Source of the DNA: Epiperipatus broadwayi
Lineage: Eukaryota > Onychophora > Udeonychophora > Euonychophora > Peripatidae
DNA: 64,000 nucleotides
Assembly (NCBI GenBank): GCA_028023455.1
Contig: JAQFVV010006294.1
Location: 4,788,116 to 4,852,115, forward strand
Direction of reading: 5' to 3'
The position numbers and the translations under genes were made by a program. The notes beneath the pieces were generated by a model. That model ran no database searches and had not been told where the DNA came from. It was given only the letters and a program-made list of their open reading frames with translations. Positions 12,389 to 23,460 of the stretch are shown here, one piece after another. Numbering within the stretch: position 1 is the stretch's first letter; the number at the start of each line of letters is the position of its first letter.

Positions 12389-12494
12389 CCATGTGTGGAT
12401 TATTTGATGTCATTCAGTGCTTGGTTATGTCACCAGTGGTTTTTGCAATCTTTAGATTTCAAAATGGCCATGAGCACACTCTAAATCAGTACTA
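12389..12494. mobile_element. Truncated MITE, family M1, copy 3
   Basis: Only the spacer and one arm remain: catgtgtggattatttgatg, tatgtcaccagtgg and cactctaaatcagtac match copies 1 and 2. The opposite arm is missing or unrecognisable. Confidence 0.55.
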
Positions 12495-14184
12495 AAAATT
12501 GTTTCTAAAATTAAAAAAAAAAGCTTTGTAATATTATAAACTTGTATTATTTTGCAAGGCCATAAGCATTAAAAAATTTCACCTTAAAAATAAATATTTA
12601 ATCTAGTAATTTTTTTTTTTTTGACAACATATTAAATAATTACAAATTGCAGCAGCTTTGAAAATTTGGAAAATATTTAAAGATTTAAATTTTTTTAGTT
12701 ACCTTAAATATTAATCTGTAACATATTTCATCAATGAAATGTGGATTTTTATTTTTAAAGTTACTTGCATTAGACAAAATTTATTGATCAAAAAACTATC
12801 AAATAAATTTGAATGGGAGAGAAGTTTTTTAAATAAAAGAATTTTTTTTTAAAGTTAGAAAATACTTTTCATAATGACAAAGCTCCATTCGTGTTACATA
12901 TATATCTTTGCAGACATTGGATCAAAATATTTTAATTATTATAGTAGAAATTGATCAAAACATTATAGTCGAAATTTGGCTTAAATCTCCAAGTCACACT
13001 GGATATAATTGTTCAACGGAAAAAAATTGTTTTATAAAAATGTAAGATGATATATTGAAGTTCTCTCATAAAACTTACAGATATGCTACTATTCCCAAAA
13101 TTAATTACTATATTCCAATCATCAACTTTACATTTTTTTTTAACAAAAGATAAACTCTTTATGTACAAGACTCACTTGGGGCAAAAAAAAAAAAAAACAG
13201 TTGCAATAAGTATTTAAAAAATGCAGAAACATCAACATTAAATATTTTCTTTTTGTATTGTGACTCTACATTTTACTGTCAGATAGCAGTTACTTTATTG
13301 GCAAAACTCATTCTTTTTCCTTAATGTCCATCATATATTCCTGTAATTTCCACAGAGACAGCACCCCCTACCAGGAATAAATTGCCTTATTCAGCCTCAT
13401 ATCCAAAATCACATGCCCATTCTCACTCTTATTTTTTTCTAAAAAAAAAAGGGTATTATAAGATTCATAACTTGACCACTAATATAGATTCTAAAGAAAC
13501 TTCCTATTCTTTCTTAAATATTTCTAATAAAGCAATTACACAGAAATTCAAGTTTGGTATTTGGAGTCAAAATACTTGGATTTCTTAATAAAAATCAGCC
13601 TTAAAACTTTACCAACCAAAGCTTTCCTAGCTGGAAAAATGGCATTTGTGAACACTGATGTAATGATTTATGTATCAGACAAAAAGAAATACTTGAACAT
13701 TTTGTCTATGGGTATACTTCTTTCAATACATGTTACCTAAGTTGTAGCACTCATAAAACCATTTTTCCATGTTAGCAATCTTTATTAAAAATATTTATAG
13801 AAGACAGTTTCCCGATGTAAGATTGACAATATTAATATTTAACCCAGCATCAAAACTTAAATCCTTTTTTTATCAATAAGTTGTCAAAAATTAAAACCAG
13901 ATATCAAGTCTTTGCCCTATTGTAGTAGCCATTTGGAGACTGGTCTCTCTTCCAATACCACTGCGATATACATGTCATAATTTATTTAAAATATACTTAA
14001 AACCTTAAATTATATATGCATTAGTCTGACAGTGATCAAAGTTGTCTGCACAAACAAATGTGTGTGTATATATATATAGACCGATTTAAACAAGTTTACC
14101 ATCTTCTAAAAATGAAATAAATTAATTTATAAGTGAATATCAGATCATATTATAATGAGAAAGTTATTAGTCAAAATGTTGATT
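12495..14184. other. No gene seen
   Basis: AT-rich with several poly-A/T runs (12600-12625, 13180-13200). The 68-codon ORF at 13382-13588 has no recognisable domain. Confidence 0.5.
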
Positions 14185-14400
14185 TTGCTGCTAATTTTAG
14201 GCCATGATATCACATTTTATATCCACATTTCGGACAAAGAATGACGGTGTTTCATTCAAGATTGGCAAAAGAGAGTAGCCTTTCATAATGGAAGATGATT
14301 CAAGGTAAAAAAGTTCAGTCCATCGAAGTAATACTAGGAAACATTTTGTAAATGTGTGTTTGTTTCATTTCCACTAAATAAAGTTATAGGTAGCCATTTT
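14185..14400 (+). other. Possible terminal-exon-like segment
   Basis: A pyrimidine-rich run ending ctaattttag (to 14201) precedes a slightly less AT-rich open segment reading SHFISTFRTKNDGVSFKIGK, then a stop. An AATAAA lies about 100 bp on (near 14379). This resembles acceptor, coding end and polyadenylation signal, but the frame is only about 25 codons and chance is a fair explanation. Confidence 0.15.
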
Positions 14401-14614
14401 TCAAAATAAATAAAATCTTACCGCCGGACTAATATGCAAGTACTAATTAATTCTTATTTATGATATTAATCTTTGCAAAAAATAAAAATAATAATTTTTA
14501 TCACTTTGTAGTTCTTTTATTCAATAATGGTATAGTGCAAGTTTATTTTTTTCTTTATTTACATATATAGACATATAAATAAAAGGAAAAATTTGTATTC
14601 ATAATCTTTAATAA

Positions 14615-14740
14615 TAAATATAGGGGATTTAAACTCAGACTTTCAAGCTACTTCTCTATCCACACTATCTCATACTACTGATCCACATGACCACACCCAT
14701 GCAGAAAAGATAAATAATCTTTAATATTATAATTTTTGTT
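14615..14740 (-). repeat. SINE-like repeat, family S1
   Basis: On the minus strand the segment cttgaaagtctgagtttaaa, with the degenerate B-box gagtttaaatc, matches the copy at 39481-39530 (cttgaaagtctgggttcaaa). Upstream parts gtggtcatgtggatca and agattatttatctttt match as well. Family S1 also contributes to the elements at 3500, 26600, 26911 and 39320. Confidence 0.5.
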
Positions 14741-15784
14741 TATGCTCAATAAAGTTTACATTAAAAAAAAAAAGTTAGAAAGATAATCCTTAAACTGTTT
14801 CTCATTATAATCTCAAAAAAGTTTTTTTTAATGTTATTTCAAATGATGCAAAAGTATGAGACTAAATATATATATAAAAGTATAAGTCTATGCATTCAGA
14901 ATACTGCCTCTAGTTTAAAATAAATCCGATTCTTACATTTCAAGTAATTTTAGTTGTATTACTTAAAAAATAATCTGATTAATTTTCATTTGCTTTATGA
15001 TCTTTCTTGACAATATTGCTTATTGTACGATGTTGGAAATAACACACGCACAAAAAAGAAAAATTAATGTTATATTATGCACAATTTCGAATAAAAATAA
15101 ATTTTAAACAAAATATTTTCCAAATGGTGATATTGACTTTTTTATTTTTATTTTAAGTATATCTATTATTTTTTAAAATAATACACTGCGTACAAAGAAC
15201 ATGATGGAAGTGCGGAATCCATCCTAGTCCTTTTATGGTATTAAAGTTATCTGAGCAAAACGAATTTAATTGTCAGTCGAAAGTTGTGAAAATACTAGCT
15301 ATATATCAAATGGGTTTAAGACAAACAACTGATTTATGACTTCCTATACAATTAGCAGTGTGCTCTTTTTTTAATTTCAAAATAATCTTTTATTGAATGC
15401 GACAAAGAATACAATCAATAATGATCAATTATAGTTTGATCTTGGTATTTGTTGTCCTGTATATCTTACAAATATTATAATAGAAAATAATAGCAAAAAT
15501 ATTATCAATAAAGCTAAGTTATAATTTGGTCTGAACATTTATTGGCCTGTATGTCTTAAAAAGATTATGTCAAAAACATTCTAAAAAAGTACAATGTTGA
15601 TTGGTTTCATTGAGAAGATAAGATGTAGGATAGAATATATTGGAGAGTTACAATTAAACAACATTGAAGTATTTTAGAAAGAAAAGTTTTCTACAAAAAT
15701 GAATTTCTTGTATTCTGGATATAGTAAATAAAGTAGATGAGAAACTCATTTAACTTCACTTGAATTTTTTTCTATTGAGAGGCA
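14741..15784. other. No gene seen
   Basis: AT-rich, with poly-A near 14765. A short less AT-rich patch at 15185-15235 shows no ORF. Two loosely similar segments (about 15430-15475 and 15520-15560, with ttggtctgaa...ttggcctgtat) may be a decayed direct repeat. Confidence 0.4.
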
Positions 15785-17460
15785 TTTGCCAAAAGAATTC
15801 AAATTATTTTTCCAAACAGAATCGTAAGCTGAGAGTAGACCAATAAAAGTCTCATCAGTTTTTAATTTATTATGAAAACTTTTTCATAAAAATAAAATTA
15901 GTTCACAGTAACTTCTTACAGACCTAAATCCAGCTGGCTTTATAAATAGGTCCTCAACTACTGATAAAATTTTTGTTAATATGAATCTTTCAAAAAAACT
16001 TGCAGGGAGCACATACTGAATGGATAATTTTTTTGGATCATTTCTAGATTTGTCTTTAAGATTGCTATACTTTTATGTTATATTTTTGGAATAATTTCTG
16101 CAACAAAAATGTTATTGAATAATTTGCCAATCCTGTTTTAGCTTTTTAGAAACTCTGGAAGTATGCTATCTATTCCTAGAATTTTTGCTGACTTTAAGAC
16201 AGTTAAGGATAAGTTTTTTAACCTTTTATCAGATTCATATTAGTGAAATAATGTGAAAAAGAAACTTGAAATTCTGCTCTACTGATAATTTTCTTATTTT
16301 TATCAATATTGACTTTAGAGGTGTGATATATAATATTGGCAACTTCATTAGCAGTAAGAATGGCAGTTTATTTAGAAGTAGTTTTACATCCATCAAGCTT
16401 TCATAAAGTGATTAAATCTTGCAATCAGATCTTGTAAAGTTTTTTTTTCATGGTCTTTCTATATTTTTTCTGACATTATCCAGTAATTTTACAATTTTGT
16501 TAGCAATTTCCAGATCACTGATAGTCAAATATTTTACAATAAAGATCATTGCTAGTTTTGTTCAAATCTGATTGATATACTTTTAATATCCATGAGGGAT
16601 GGACTCTCTGGCAGCTGATATTAGAGGCAATGTGACAGATTTTGTTAATATTCTTTCAGATCCAGTTAGCTTTCTTTATATAGAAATTGTGATTAAACTT
16701 GTTTTATGTTGACTATAATGGAAATGATTCAATATCGGTAGCTCAGAAAGTAATGGTAAACCAATTTTGTTAAAATAAAACAAAAATCAGGAGTTGTTTC
16801 TGCTTAACCATGCGCCTGAATAAAATGTTATTTCTTGCTAGGTATCATAGGGTAATTGTATGTTGTTTAAATCCATTCATACCAAATATGATAACCTGCT
16901 TGATTATAGTTTACATATACTCAAATGCTAATATGAGAATTGAAATCTTCTATGAATATAAGTATTGAAAAATCTGGAAGAGAAAGGTGAAGCCAGTTTG
17001 TATTTGTAAATATTGCATATATAAAAAATATCTATCTGAACTGTGATTGCAATATCAGTTGAACTATCATCAATAAAAGTTGTTTGATCTTTTTAGAAAC
17101 AATAAAAGTTGTTTCTTTTGCAAGATATTTTGAAACAAAAATAGATATAGGATATTTACAATGCATTCTATCAATAATTGATGTAAACCCATGAATTTTT
17201 AAACGAAATGCATTATTAGAAGAATGGTATCTTCAATAGCACAATTACATCACTGATGTGCTAAACAATAAGTTTGTAGAGGATCTAAATTTTTGATATA
17301 GCATCAATGTTAAATTGAAATAATCTCATTATTTCCTAAGTGAAAAGATGATTGCTCTATAAATGATATATCTTGCACTTGAGGTGCTCCATATTTGCCA
17401 ATACCATGTAGTCATTTTTCTTTTTGAGAGCCTAGGACCCTTACCTCTATTAGTCCAGGT
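15785..17460 (-). mobile_element. I-type/Jockey-group LINE remnant
   Basis: A second, unrelated non-LTR element read right to left. Endonuclease traces: QFNIDAISK and HISDVIVLLK near 17320-17230, IIDRMHCKYPISIFVSK near 17180-17130, STDIAITVQIDIFYICNIYK near 17060-17005, and the C-terminal block YDPKQEITFYSGAW near 16870-16800. RT traces: GIDSILPEFLK near 16180-16150, NYPFSMCSLQVF near 16030-15985, PAGFRSVRSYCELIL near 15940-15895, and ending FIGLLSAYDSVW near 15835-15797. The DPKQ..TF.S..W and AYD.VW motifs are typical of I-related clades rather than RTE. Many stops and frameshifts; the catalytic ADD half of RT is not recognisable, so the copy is truncated. Confidence 0.7.
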
Positions 17461-18250
17461 GTGGCTATTTTCTATAGTACTTAATAGTTTTATTGTATAA
17501 TTTCATAAAGAGCTGTATTTAATCAAATGTGAAGTCTGATTCATGTGTAGAGATTAGTATTTTTGCATATTAATGTATGCTACTAACAAGGTGGGAAAAG
17601 ACTGTCAAACATTAAATGAAATCAGTAAATATAAATTACAATTAGTTGATGACATTCACACATCCTTATGAATTATACAACTGCTTATTACAAATTTTTT
17701 TCACCCATTAAAAAAGTATTAGCATGCAAATCAATTAATGTAAACTAGTAGTAAGATATGCCAATTAAAACTAATTGGAAATCACCTCTAAAATCCAGAT
17801 ATAATGGCAGTATTCAAGGAAATCATTTAGTAGGTCATGCTTTATATTAAATAATGCAAAATTGTAGAGATTTATTTGTTACATCATATTTAAGAAAAAA
17901 ATGTCACCAATTCTGGAGATAGTTAGCATGATTATAGGCATACTTATATATGTATTGCAGTCCACACTTATATATAGACAGGTTTGGAATTTGGGCCTGA
18001 AAATTTTAAAAAACTTTTGAAATGATTTCATTGACTGCAAGATATTTTCAGACAAGAAGAGATTATTTTGATACAATTTTATTTAAGTAGTAATGGACAT
18101 TATATTCATAATTTGATGTTATACAAAATTGATTCAACTTCATTAATAGTGGTTCACTGATGTTCTACTAGGTATTCTTGTTTGCCATGATTCAGCATGT
18201 TAATTTGATATGTGATTAAAAATTTACAGGCCTTGTAATATTTTATTTCC
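17461..18250. other. No feature firmly supported
   Basis: AT-rich. The final 120 bp could be an earlier part of the Tc1 transposase remnant that follows, but no motif is readable. The minus ORF at 17879-18076 is not supported. Confidence 0.4.
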
Positions 18251-18259
18251 ATTTACCAT

Positions 18260-18560
18260 CTGAATAACTTACATTATTATCAATAGATCAGAATCCTTGT
18301 CCTCCTTAGTCTTCAGATTTTAAGCCCCTCAAACATGAACTGAACAATATTGGACACAGCCTACTTTTCCACAATTATATTACAGATAACATGTCTACCT
18401 TACATATTTTAAATTGAAAAAAGTACAGTATTTTATCATCTAATTATTATGAAAATTAATGTTTAGCAAATCTCTCCAAACAATGGTGCTACAAAGAGCA
18501 AGCCATATTAATCAATGGATGCTAGAAGGTTTATGCATCAAAATCCCTATCTAGTGCCTA
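18260..18560 (+). pseudogene. Tc1/mariner-type transposase C-terminal remnant
   Basis: The reading NPCPPxSSDFKPLKHELNNIG at about 18290-18350 aligns with the conserved block WPAQSPDLNPIEHLWD near the third catalytic acid of Tc1 transposases. It is followed at about 18465-18520 by a stretch corresponding to the terminal helix region (SKQWCYKEQAI). The catalytic E position (IEH) is KH here, a stop interrupts the first block, and no terminal inverted repeats were found. This is a dead fragment. Confidence 0.6.
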
Positions 18561-19007
18561 TTCATCCAATATCCACAGACTAGGTTTTTTAAAAATGTCT
18601 TGGCTGTATATTTTCAACATACAAACTGAAAAACTTAAACAAAATAATCAAAAAATATATTTGGAGCTCCATATCTTTTCTGTCAATTCTTAACTTGCTA
18701 TTGTAACTTTTTTCTTAAATGGCTACTTAATTATTTATAATGACTTTAATATTTCATTCATTAATATTACCTTCAAACACATCCAGAGACTAAAATACAA
18801 CATCTCCTTATTTCTTAAAGATATTAAATTCTATCCACAAAACTGTTTCAAAATTATATTTAATCTCTTATTTTAAATCTTAGTGTCAAACTTGGGTTTA
18901 ATTGAACTTCATTTATATATATATTGATTTCTTTTGTAAACCTAAATATATTTTCTACTCACTCAGTAAATCTAACACTTTCAACAATGCCAAATAGTTT
19001 TATCTCT
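18561..19007. other. No feature seen
   Basis: AT-rich sequence without recognisable repeat or ORF. Confidence 0.5.
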
Positions 19008-19107
19008 ATCAAAACATCTCATGATCATCATTTCATATGCTTACATGGGCTGCTAATAACATTACCTTATGTAAGCATATAAAATGGTGATCACATGATG
19101 TTTTGAT
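19008..19107. repeat. Short inverted repeat, 38-bp arms
   Basis: Left arm 19008-19045 (atcaaaacatctcatgatca...) is the imperfect reverse complement of the right arm 19070-19107 (...tgatcacatgatgttttgat), with a 24-bp loop. The right arm continues into a segment also found at 56332-56435, where it lies next to the second copy of the hammerhead repeat. Confidence 0.7.
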
Positions 19108-19315
19108 GGCTTTATACCTATCCTGCCCATAAGATGATGGTGATTGTGGTTTTTGAAAAACCAAAGACATCAAAATATATAGATGCTGAACTAAATTCAG
19201 ATCTATATAACTATACAAGCAAATGAGGATTAAAAACATTGTGTTTTCATCTTAGGCCAGTTTTATAGTTAACTAAATAGGTAAAAGGTTGTTGGTCTCT
19301 GGAGTTACATTATAT

Positions 19316-19495
19316 CCTAAGATCTAAATACAATGCTTTCAAATCTAAGGCTCCTCACTGATGAAAGCCACAAGCTAGAAACTAGTCTGAGGATATTGGA
19401 TGAGTATGCAATAGACTAATTTTATACACAAACCTTCTTGCATCTATTGTTTATGGTTTGAACTTGGTGAGATTCCTGTATGGAGAGTTTGCTGC
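19316..19495 (+). repeat. Hammerhead-bearing repeat (family HH1), copy 1
   Basis: About 180 bp homologous to 56130-56330. Shared stretches include agatct, gtgctttcar, cactgatgaaagcca, gatattggat and tgtatggaga. This copy contains an intact hammerhead core (19352-19393). The family could be the terminal region of a Penelope-like element or a retrozyme-like non-autonomous element. Neither assignment is proven by sequence here. Confidence 0.6.
19352..19393 (+). ncRNA. Candidate type I hammerhead self-cleaving ribozyme
   Basis: All conserved core positions are present in order. Helix I 5' strand TCCTCA (19352-19357); CTGATGA (19358-19364); helix II AGC/GCT closing a CACAA loop (19366-19376), flanked by one A-A mismatch; GAAAC (19378-19382); a two-nucleotide TA loop; GTC cleavage triplet (19385-19387); then TGAGGA (19388-19393), exactly complementary to the helix I strand. 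Helix III is only two pairs (AC/GU). Such minimal type I hammerheads are known in Penelope-like elements and animal retrozymes and often need dimerisation. Predicted cleavage is after 19387. Activity is inferred, not shown. Confidence 0.65.
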
Positions 19496-21814
19496 GTTTT
19501 TATATCTAAAAATACCACACTTACAATTCATACTCTGAAACCAAAATTGGCTGTCAGAGTTATGTTTCTAATTAATTTTAAAAATACACAACACACATTC
19601 AATGATGGGAGATGGCAAACCTGTTTAGCATCATTTTTAAAAACAAAAATGAACAGATATCCATACTAAGTTGTAGGTCATAATGAATCTATAAATAGTA
19701 TTTAATTTTCTTATACTATTTGCACTTATTAGCTGCAAGATGTGCTATTTAACCAATTGCCATTATAGACTGATCCTTGGTTTTTATGCTCAAGGGTATT
19801 GAGTAAAATTTACCTTCTTAATAATATACTCAGAGAAATACATATCCAGAAACAGTTTCTAATGCTAATAAATCTCATTTTTAGAACTTTGTTTTTCATA
19901 TATTTAAAAAAATTAATAATCAAAAAGTGATTTGAAATAATCAATAAATCTTAGTATTTAAACAATATATGATTTTCATTTATATGTTGCAATTCCTAGA
20001 TAAAATTAAGATAGAACTTTGTAAATCTGTAGTATTTGATAGATAATTGATTATATCAAGTTTTTCTTATGACTAATCAAGAATCAATGACTATACATCG
20101 CAAATATAAACTATTTAAATATTTTTATTGTAAATAGCATGTTCTCTTAATATATATTCCTTCCTTAAATATAGTTTAAAATAAAGTTTTCCATTAAAAA
20201 TATTTATTTCATTTCTGTGAAGTTTTAATTAATATAGTCATCTATTATGAATGCTCTACCAATCACATAATTTTGGATCTATTCTCCAGAGATTTTAGCA
20301 AAAATAATATCCAAAAACCAAATGAAATTAAAATAATTAAAATATTTGTAAAATAAAGTTATAAAAATCACAAAACAAATATTCCATTTTCAACATTTAT
20401 GTAATATCATGATCGAATACTTTTGAAATTAATTATGCAAATTTCTATCTACTCCACTTACTTATGTTGCAGGTTATTATCAAGCTATAGTTTGAATTTT
20501 CTTCACTGTAGAAATGATTTGAATATATTTAGAAAAAATAAAAAGCAGAAGGCAAGAATGGCATAAAAAATATTAAAAATAAGTTATTGTATATAAATTT
20601 CAATAAAAGATTCACTTTCTGCAATTGTAATGAAAGGTCTAAAAAATTACTTACAGATATGATAACTTATTTGTTGAAAATTTGTAAGCTTACCATTAAC
20701 AGTAAGAGTGATATGTGTACAACTTTTCAGAAATTTATCTCTATCACACATGTTCTTATATTCATATGAAATAATTATTTAAAATGTATAATACAATAAA
20801 CCAATTGCTGTACCAGAATTAATATACATTTTCACAGACCATGAAATACTGAAGTGAAATGCCATATTTCACTGACTTGGTTCTTGATAATATACCCAGA
20901 CTAATTTTATTCAAATTCTTTTAATATCTTTTTTTTTTCAAGGCTTTCAGATTTTTATTTTCTATGCTTGTCTTTAATGCATTTTAAAATATAAACTAAA
21001 GATTACATATCAAATCAAAAACATCACAATTATTTTTATTCTTTTATTCATAAAAAAATATTTAATCAGAAAAAAATACATATTTAAATATAATGTCAAG
21101 CATGCTAAAAACATATTATTATTATTTTTGCTTTGTTCCTATATAATGGACTGTTATATCCATTATGTTTTATTCTGAGTACTCTCTTACGGAATTACAT
21201 ATGTACAGCACTTTTCAATATTTACATACATATATTGTAGACATTTTTCTAAGCGTGTAGCATGTATGCATAAATATTAAAAAATAATCACAGTGCTTAG
21301 TACAAATGAAATTTTAAAAAAATAATAATAATATAGTTATTAATAATAAATTAAGAAAGTACATTTACATATTTTATATTTACTCAAAAAAAAAATTAAA
21401 TAAACTTACTGTATCATATTTTTAAAAATAAATTAGTGAAATGTCAGATCTTCAACACAATTAAATATGCTTGGAGATATCCTTTTCTTCAATAACTTTT
21501 TTTATTGTGGACATGAAATAGCAGTCTTGTTATCAGCAGATACGACTGGCAATGATTTTGATCATTTTAAGTATACTTTCTTCAGAATCTATAGTTATCC
21601 GTATTTGCCATTACTCATCTCAGATTCTCATTTAAATTTTTCAAGTTTTGAGCTGATACAATATAAAAACAATTTACTGAACTTTTTTTTTTTGTTACTA
21701 TTGAATGGATAACTTTTATTTTATTGCTGAAGATAAATACTTTACAAATTTTATAAAACTTTCAGCTTTACACTTAGAAAGCATTTTTTTTGTGTGTGGA
21801 AAATACTATATATT
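19496..21814. other. No gene seen
   Basis: AT-rich sequence with poly-A/T runs. Small ORFs at 20587 and 21467 have no recognisable features and are translations of T-rich DNA. Confidence 0.5.
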
Positions 21815-21849
21815 GTACCGGTTCGACGCCCCTGTAGTGGTCTTGCCTG

Positions 21850-22096
21850 GTTAGACTCTCATACGCACCGAGCATGAAATGACGTATGCTACAGAATGGG
21901 ACATCGATAATAATTCTCTAAAATATTTTTGATTAAATATGAGTAAATACCTCAAAGAAATTATTAGAGGAAGTAGATTGAACCTAAAATTAGGCCCATC
22001 CAGACCTTCCTTGTTAAATTGTTTCATTAGCCGATTAATTATACGTTGACTAATTAAAGTGTCCTTACACACCTTTAAGAGTACTGAATATTTCCT
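21850..22096 (-). other. Unassigned open segment in a less AT-rich block
   Basis: An open frame of about 80 codons bounded by stops, with a balanced composition (for example KDTLISQRIINRLMKQFNKE followed by GLDGPNFRFN), unlike the low-complexity ORFs elsewhere. The DNA is visibly less AT-rich than its surroundings. No domain recognised. It could be an exon, a transposon fragment or chance. On the plus strand a perfect splice-donor string, CGGTAAGT, lies at about 22239-22246, so a plus-strand transcript is an alternative. Confidence 0.25.
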
Positions 22097-22299
22097 TCAG
22101 TCTCTAGCGCCACTCCCGTTCAAGATTATACTTATTCCTTTTCTTTCCCGAAAGAGTGTGTAAAATGTGACTAGTCATTAACGAATATGAATATTTCGAG
22201 ACGTTCGGACTAAAATAAAAGAAACAATCCAACTCCCCGGTAAGTTATCCCTATCTAGCTCACTTTATATTCTATAAATCTCAGGTTAACTACGTGGAT

Positions 22300-22720
22300 T
22301 TGCATTTTGATTAAAAAAAAACTATATATCTGTACTAATAACTTAATAATTATTTTAAAGCTAAGTCAAAAACTTATAAACGATTTTAATTACAAAAGTG
22401 AATATTTATTATCCCCAGATTATTATATTTATCCTCCACTAATGCATACATATAAGTCCAATATATATAAAAAAATATTTAAATTATATTTACCCTCCAC
22501 CGATGCATATACATATGACCCCAAGATATATAAAAGAAAAAAAACAATATCTAAAAGATTACACAATGGGTGAGCCCTATATTCCTTCCCACTTTAGAGT
22601 AATAAATCCATATAACAAGGTATGCAGTAATAATATATATATCATAAAAAAAAATTTACAAAGAACATAAATGAGAGAGAAAAATATATATATAATAGAA
22701 TATAAATATATATATATAAC
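22300..22720. other. Low-complexity TA-rich spacer with a short duplication
   Basis: Contains TA-rich runs and a near-duplicate of a roughly 60-bp segment (taccctccaccgatgcatat near 22490 against a related form, tatcctccactaatgcatac, near 22430). No supported gene. The plus ORF at 22307-22573 lies over this duplication. Confidence 0.4.
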
Positions 22721-22724
22721 CAAC

Positions 22725-23460
22725 TATACACGCTCCTCTGACTTGTTCTTGTATTCAATTCGAACTTCCTGGGCCACACAGCTACTTCATAGGGCAGATA
22801 AGGCTTCCATTCATCGATATACTTTGAGTCTTTCTTGTCATCAGGGTCTGCTATTTCTTCTAAGGCATCTTCGGACTTGATAGCCAAACAGGTGGTGTAC
22901 TACGGCTGAAAGTCTACTCCATGGTAGGATAATAACCCGGAACGTATAATTGAGCCATCTTTCAAATTATCGGATCTGTAAGTATACTTCTCCCGTATAT
23001 ATGTATATCGCACACGGCTGATTAGGGCAAGTAGATCCTAAATAAATTGCAGTTCTCCAACTATGATTCGTCTTTCGTTTTTTTTTTTTATTTAAACGTA
23101 TTGAGAATCCATGTTGTTGATCATTTTCCAAACTCCACTTAACGATCCTTGCTAAATGCTAATTTTTCAAATTCTTTTTCTGGGAAATAACCAAGTGATT
23201 ATAATTTTAACAGACACAGTTCATTTTCTTCTTTTTCTGTCGGATTGTTTCTCACAAATCTATACTGTTCCATTTTTTTAGACTAGTGGGAGACAAGATT
23301 TAACTTTCTAAATCTTTGCCATTGGAATGCTTTTGCAAGCGAGCATTAACTTGTCCGCACTAGTACTCGACTGACTCAAAGCCCCCAGTAAGCAGCACAT
23401 ATAGCCCAAATAGTCCAATTGTCATACCCCCTCTACGAGCTATTGCATCAGCTAATAATA
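22725..23460 (-). pseudogene. Degenerate coding region of unknown family
   Basis: Reading right to left, several protein-like segments follow each other. A hydrophobic piece (DAIARRGGMTIGLFGLYVLL, 23450-23390) ends in a stop. A second begins at an ATG in good context near 23272 (MEQYRFVRNNPTEKEENELC). A third (HSWRTAIYLGSTCPNQPCAI) lies near 23060-23000. A fourth runs from about 22980 to 22730 with one in-frame TAG (SDNLKDGSIIRSGLLSYHGV before it; EDALEEIADPDDKKDSKYID and EWKPYLPYEVAVWPRKFELN after it). Frames differ between segments. The DNA is less AT-rich than its flanks. I do not recognise the protein. A pseudogene, decayed transposon gene or multi-exon gene are all possible. Confidence 0.35.

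Noticed and set aside
21467-21712. 81-codon ORF
   Set aside because: The translation is F/L/Y-rich from T-rich DNA and ends in a poly-T-encoded run. No supporting signal.
21815-21835. B-box-like ggttcgacgcc suggesting a tRNA gene
   Set aside because: No A box at the right distance and no cloverleaf could be formed.
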